In this document: one piece after another, positions 6,844 through 10,115 of the stretch | Numbering within the stretch: the first letter of the stretch is position 1 | Layout: each line of letters opens with the position of its first letter | Assembly (NCBI GenBank): GCA_007132255.1 | Contig: SLOZ01000505.1 | Location: 1-10,115 of the forward strand | Source: Limnochordia bacterium | GTDB lineage: Bacteria > Bacillota > Limnochordia > Darwinibacteriales > B1SED10-159 | Direction: 5' to 3' | DNA: 10,115 bases | Position numbers and translations under genes: made by a program | The notes under the pieces: model-generated | Databases searched by the model: none | The model's input: the letters and a program-made list of their open reading frames with translations, nothing else | What the model was told of the DNA's origin: nothing

Positions 6844-7971
6844 AGCTTCGATGCGCCGCTCCTTCAAACCACTTTCCCGGAAGTACTGCAGCGGATCTTC
6901 CGGCAGTCCCTGCTGGCGCTTAATCTCCTGCAGCCACGGGCGCGTATCGGTATCAAAGGCGTCCTTGAGCAGCTCCTCACACCCCACAGCATCTCGAGAT
7001 TCCTGTGCCGCCTTCAGCTTGTCATAGTCCACAAGCAGCGACTTTGCATACATGAGCTGAAGATTGGTCACCGATTGCACAGTGGCCTCGAGCTTGCACT
7101 TTACATTGTGACTCTGGTCCAAAACCAAACAGATGTCTCCTGGTTGTTTGGCCAGGTTGTAGAACTTGTTCAGCTCCACAAAAATAAGGAATAGCTCGTA
7201 GGGATTCAGTGAACCCGTGGTCAGATCATCATCCGCATATTTGCGGGAGTTAAAGTGAAAGCCACCCAGGCGCCCATACTTAGACACCAAAGCCACAATG
7301 GCTTCGATGTTCGTACCCATGGGATGGTGACCCAGATCCACCAAAATCTTAGCGTTCGGACCCACATCCTGCGCCGCCAGCATCGCGGTGCCCCAGTCGG
7401 ACAGCACTGTATGATAGAACGCCGGCTCAAAGAACTTATACTCAATGAGCATGGTCTGATCCGCGTCCATACCTTCGTAAACCGTCTGCAGACTTTCCAC
7501 CGTGCGACCAAAGGCCGCAGCAAAATCCATTTGGCCTGGATAGTTAGATCCATCCGGGAGCCAAATCGACAGCCCCTTAGAGTCCGTCAGACGCATAATT
7601 TCTACACATTCCAGACAATGGGACACCGCTACGGCTCGCGCCTCAGGGTCGCTGCTGGCCAAGGAACCAAACCGATAGATCTCTTCCTGAAAGAGGTTAG
7701 GGTTAATGGCTCCCACCCGCAGACCGACATCTTCGACTCGCTCCTGCAGCGCCTGGTAATCAGAAGTTTCATCCCAGGGGATGTGTAACGCCACAGCACT
7801 AACCGCACCCGTCAACTGCTGCACCAGGCCAGCATCGTCGATTCGGTCCTCCAACGTCCTGGCTTGACCAGGAATTTCAAATGCATGGAACCGTGTTCCA
7901 GACTGGGAAAAGCCCCACGATGGAACCTCCACGCGAAAGTTAGCCAACATTTGGCTTCGTTGTTCATTCAC
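6835..7971 (-). CDS. rhaI: L-rhamnose isomerase, Pseudomonas stutzeri/Gram-positive type
   Basis: Converts L-rhamnose to L-rhamnulose; relatives of this type also accept other aldoses such as D-allose. 378 residues, a xylose-isomerase-like TIM barrel. All metal and catalytic positions known from the P. stutzeri enzyme are present with identical spacing: Glu177 (LIEYKFFEP), Asp212 and His215 (VDLGHHP), His239 (GGFHF), Asp247 and Asp249 (KYADDD), and Asp285 (LVLDQSH). These bind two divalent metals (usually Mn2+). The sequence is unlike the longer E. coli RhaA. Translation starts at GTG 7971, with AGGAGG (7981-7986) nine bases upstream. It lies 39 bases after the aldolase and 8 bases before the kinase. 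No signal peptide, so cytoplasmic. Some annotators would use the symbol rhaA. Confidence 0.92.
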   Translation of the reverse strand: MNEQRSQMLANFRVEVPSWGFSQSGTRFHAFEIPGQARTLEDRIDDAGLVQQLTGAVSAVALHIPWDETSDYQALQERVEDVGLRVGAINPNLFQEEIYRFGSLASSDPEARAVAVSHCLECVEIMRLTDSKGLSIWLPDGSNYPGQMDFAAAFGRTVESLQTVYEGMDADQTMLIEYKFFEPAFYHTVLSDWGTAMLAAQDVGPNAKILVDLGHHPMGTNIEAIVALVSKYGRLGGFHFNSRKYADDDLTTGSLNPYELFLIFVELNKFYNLAKQPGDICLVLDQSHNVKCKLEATVQSVTNLQLMYAKSLLVDYDKLKAAQESRDAVGCEELLKDAFDTDTRPWLQEIKRQQGLPEDPLQYFRESGLKERRIEARR

Positions 7972-8010
7972 GGCATACCGCCTCCTCTGGCTCGCTGTTC
8001 GTCATCGTCA

Positions 8011-8628
8011 TTACTTGAGTGTGGCCAACCACGCTTGAATTTGGTCGTCCGGGATTTCCATCGTTCCGGGTTCGGCTCCGGTCAGGAACGAAACGCGGCT
8101 GAGAAACTCAAGTGTCTCGATCCGTGCAAAGGCTTCGGTCATGGTTTTGCCGGTTACCGTCACACCATGATTGCCCAGCAGAAACACATTCGAACCCTTC
8201 TCAATACCATTGATGAAAGCATCAGCAAAACCTTGACTGCCCGGCATCTGGTAAGGAATATACGTAATCGGCGTGAGCAAAAGGGCAGACTCAGGAAGCA
8301 TATTGACGGGCAGCTCTCGTCCCGCCACAGCAGCCGCTGTGGCATAGGGTGGGTGTGCATGCACCACTACATTCACGTCCGGGTTATTCTGATACAAGAA
8401 AATATGCATTTTGTATTCGGACGATGGATTGTACTTACCGGCCACCTTTGTTCCATCCGTGGCCAGTTCCACAATATCTTCGTCGGTCAAAAAATGCTTA
8501 ATCATACTCGTCGGCGTAATAAACACACTGTCATCCTGCCTCATACTGACATTACCACCGGTACCTTCCGTTAACCCACGATCCCAAAGGAGTTTGGAGT
8601 ACACGGCTACACATTCCTGTGCTTTCAC
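8011..8628 (-). CDS. Class II aldolase, probable L-rhamnulose-1-phosphate aldolase (FucA-like)
   Basis: Predicted Zn2+-dependent retro-aldol cleavage of L-rhamnulose 1-phosphate to dihydroxyacetone phosphate and L-lactaldehyde. About 205 residues, close to the 215 of E. coli FucA and shorter than E. coli RhaD (274). Motifs: GLTEGTGGNVSMR (phosphate binding), FITPTSM, SSEYKMH with catalytic Glu71, VVHAHPPYAT with zinc ligands His90 and His92, and LLGNHGV with zinc ligand His154. The Glu-to-His-to-His spacing matches FucA within one residue. The L-rhamnulose 1-phosphate role is inferred from the isomerase and kinase next door; by sequence alone L-fuculose 1-phosphate is equally likely. The start is uncertain: GTG at 8628 has GGGGAAGG 8 bases upstream, while the in-frame TTG at 8646 would add six residues but has no ribosome site. 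Confidence 0.88.
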   Translation of the reverse strand: MKAQECVAVYSKLLWDRGLTEGTGGNVSMRQDDSVFITPTSMIKHFLTDEDIVELATDGTKVAGKYNPSSEYKMHIFLYQNNPDVNVVVHAHPPYATAAAVAGRELPVNMLPESALLLTPITYIPYQMPGSQGFADAFINGIEKGSNVFLLGNHGVTVTGKTMTEAFARIETLEFLSRVSFLTGAEPGTMEIPDDQIQAWLATLK

Positions 8629-8726
8629 TGACAACACCTTCCCCAATTATGAATTTCTGCCGCCATCCCATGGCGACCAAGATGGCCCCATCCCATTGAC
8701 CGCAGCCAAGATTTATGTTTCCCTCA
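8629..8726 (-). other. Regulator-aldolase gap with two small hairpins
   Basis: About 98 bases between the regulator stop and the aldolase start. It contains CGCCAT, CCC, ATGGCG (8661-8675, six-base perfect stem) and GATGG, CC, CCATC (8681-8692). Neither is followed by a T run on the minus strand, so neither is a convincing terminator. No clear promoter was seen. The structures could protect or tune the mRNA between the low-copy regulator and the enzymes. Confidence 0.3.
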
Positions 8727-9893
8727 TCAAAAAACTGTGTCTTGAAACACCGACGCTGCACAGCCAATCAAAGCCTGGTGAGCGCCAAAGGAGCTTCGCT
8801 TTACCGAGGTGTAAAGACGTCTCGGTGCCACCACAGAGCGAATAGCGGCCGTCAAGTGGGACTGGACACTGTCCGCCGTTAAGAGGGGTCGACCATTCAA
8901 CACCAATAGTTCTGGTTCGAGAATCCGCACAAGATTGCCCAGGGCGATACCGAGATACCCCAAGGCCTCCTGCAGCGTCCGCTCAGCCGCTGGGTCAACA
9001 GCGCGCCGCTCAATGAGTGCTGTGCTGTCGACAGGCAGCGCACCGGATCCACCGAACGCCCGATAGCGCTGGGTCAAAAACTCTGAGTGCAGCAACGCTT
9101 GGAGGCAGCCGCGCTTACCGCACGTGCAGAGCGGGCCCCCGGGCATGACCGTGGAGCAAGCGATTTCGCCAGCACCAAAGCCAATGCCGCGCACCAAGCC
9201 GGTGTCCGCCAAAACAATACCGCATCCCCAACTGGGACCGTGGTGAACAAAGACCATGCTTTTGACCAAACGACCACGTCCATACCATTTTTCCCCCATG
9301 GCCATGAGGTTCACATTGTTTTCGGCGTAAACAGGACTCGTAATCTCATTGAAAGCCGCCTTAAAGTTGACTCCCTGCCAATGGACGCCTCCTGGCTCCG
9401 TGATCGAACCGGTCTCTGGATTGACAGAAGCTGGAATCGAGACGCCAATGCCCATCATTTCCAGGCCTTCCGTTTTGCAGTGTGTCTGCTGCCGGTTGAT
9501 ATACCCTCGCACTAAGGCGATGACATTCTGTGGCGACTCTCCCTCGGGAATTTCGTGAAATTCCGTGTGCAGTGGTTCTCCCAGAAGTCCAATCAAACCC
9601 AAGCGCACGAAGCGCACACCGATCTCCGCCGCCACAGCCACATACGACGCATTGTTCAGCTGCAGGAGTACAGGAGGGCGACCGGCGCTGGTGCGTTTGA
9701 CATTGGTGGCTGCTTCCACTTCGCTGACAACACCGCGGGCCAGCAGTTCCCGGCTCAACGATGTGATGGCCGAAGGCACTAAGTTTGTCAACAAACCCAG
9801 AGCTCGCCGGCCTGTGGGACCTTCATAGAGCAGCGTTCGCTGCAGAGCTCGGATGTTGTGGTGACGAAGATCCACCTGGTTGCGCACGGTCAT
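8727..9893 (-). CDS. ROK-family transcriptional regulator (NagC/Mlc/XylR-like)
   Basis: About 388 residues. An N-terminal winged helix-turn-helix (about 27-60, GRRALGLLTNLVPSAITSLSREL region) is followed by a ROK sugar-binding domain. The ROK zinc motif is present as CTCGKRGC (Cys256, Cys258, Cys263). The usual His of GEIGH is replaced: the sequence reads GEIAC, so the fourth ligand would be Cys246. The catalytic Asp of sugar kinases (END[AV]N) is Asn193 here (ENNVN), consistent with a sensor rather than a kinase. It probably represses the genes downstream and responds to rhamnose or an intermediate; this is inferred from its place as first gene. The start is ATG 9893, backed by AAGGTGA five bases upstream; the in-frame ATGs near 9941 have no ribosome site, and relatives begin close to the NQxDLRxHN segment. 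Confidence 0.9.
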   Translation of the reverse strand: MTVRNQVDLRHHNIRALQRTLLYEGPTGRRALGLLTNLVPSAITSLSRELLARGVVSEVEAATNVKRTSAGRPPVLLQLNNASYVAVAAEIGVRFVRLGLIGLLGEPLHTEFHEIPEGESPQNVIALVRGYINRQQTHCKTEGLEMMGIGVSIPASVNPETGSITEPGGVHWQGVNFKAAFNEITSPVYAENNVNLMAMGEKWYGRGRLVKSMVFVHHGPSWGCGIVLADTGLVRGIGFGAGEIACSTVMPGGPLCTCGKRGCLQALLHSEFLTQRYRAFGGSGALPVDSTALIERRAVDPAAERTLQEALGYLGIALGNLVRILEPELLVLNGRPLLTADSVQSHLTAAIRSVVAPRRLYTSVKRSSFGAHQALIGCAASVFQDTVF

Positions 9894-10115
9894 GGCTATC
9901 ACCTTTTCTTGGAGCTTGCCGTGGAGGCCCTGTGTCATCACGAGCGATCTGGCTTACCCTTATTGCTAATTCTCAGCCGAACGGCAGTTTTCCTTTAATG
10001 TTTCATCAATTACCGCGGGATTTTCTGACCACTTTCTGATGCACTGCGAGTTGGCTGAACACAAAACGAGGTTGTCCGCGCTGCCCTTTGCCGGCATGGT
10101 CACGAACTAAGCGGC
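9894..10115 (-). promoter_or_regulatory. Upstream region of the rhamnose operon
   Basis: 222 bases with no gene I can support. Present are a direct repeat TCAGAAA (minus strand, 10033-10039 and 10022-10028, 11 bases apart, one helical turn) and a GCCG-N2-CGGC inverted repeat (9976-9985). The promoter of the operon should lie here, but no pair of boxes close to the sigma-A consensus is obvious. Confidence 0.35.

Noticed and set aside
7255..7788. 177-codon open frame on the plus strand inside the isomerase
   Set aside because: Antisense to the metal-binding core of the isomerase; no start signals.
7864..8574. 236-codon open frame on the plus strand across the aldolase and isomerase start
   Set aside because: Antisense to two genes with clear catalytic motifs, no ribosome site, and a composition that looks like translated complement.
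9894..9941. Longer regulator start at 9941 adding 16 residues
   Set aside because: No ribosome site there, while ATG 9893 has AAGGTGA at proper spacing and matches the N-terminus of relatives.
9966..10097. 43-residue minus-strand open frame upstream of the regulator
   Set aside because: No ribosome binding site, no recognisable sequence, and it occupies the place where the operon promoter should be.

Overview
This window most likely comes from a mid-GC member of the Bacillota or a related anaerobe. The evidence is indirect: strong AGGAGG-type ribosome binding sites, frequent GTG and TTG starts, a sigma-A-like promoter (TTGTAA, 17 bases, extended-10 TATAGT), and tight sugar operons. No rRNA, tRNA, phage, transposon or CRISPR sequence was seen, so the taxonomy stays open.

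Left block (1-2542, minus strand): a cytoplasmic GH36 alpha-galactosidase is followed, with a one-base TGATG overlap, by a calcineurin-like metallophosphoesterase that runs off the window. The galactosidase is read from a promoter in a 326-base divergent intergenic region that holds several inverted repeats.

Middle block (2543-4057, plus strand): a good promoter drives two overlapping genes for mostly helical proteins of unknown function. The two look like distant paralogues of each other (shared ETR...QQ[HY], E..R and CVL motifs, then a helix-turn-helix-like end). A strong hairpin terminator separates them from the convergent sugar operon.

Right block (4058-10115, minus strand): an L-rhamnose-type catabolic operon, in transcription order: ROK-family regulator, class II (FucA/RhaD-like) aldolase, Pseudomonas stutzeri-type L-rhamnose isomerase, rhamnulokinase, and a Gfo/Idh/MocA oxidoreductase. 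Isomerase, kinase and aldolase form the complete route L-rhamnose to L-rhamnulose to L-rhamnulose 1-phosphate to dihydroxyacetone phosphate plus L-lactaldehyde. The regulator is presumably the local sugar sensor, and the oxidoreductase is an accessory step of unknown substrate. No transporter, mutarotase or lactaldehyde reductase lies in the window.

Taken together the region looks like a plant or microbial polysaccharide sugar-use locus (galactosides plus rhamnose). The least explained part is the pair of unknown genes between the two sugar blocks. I see no strong evidence for a wholly new system; the best candidates are that pair and the altered zinc and catalytic residues of the ROK regulator.
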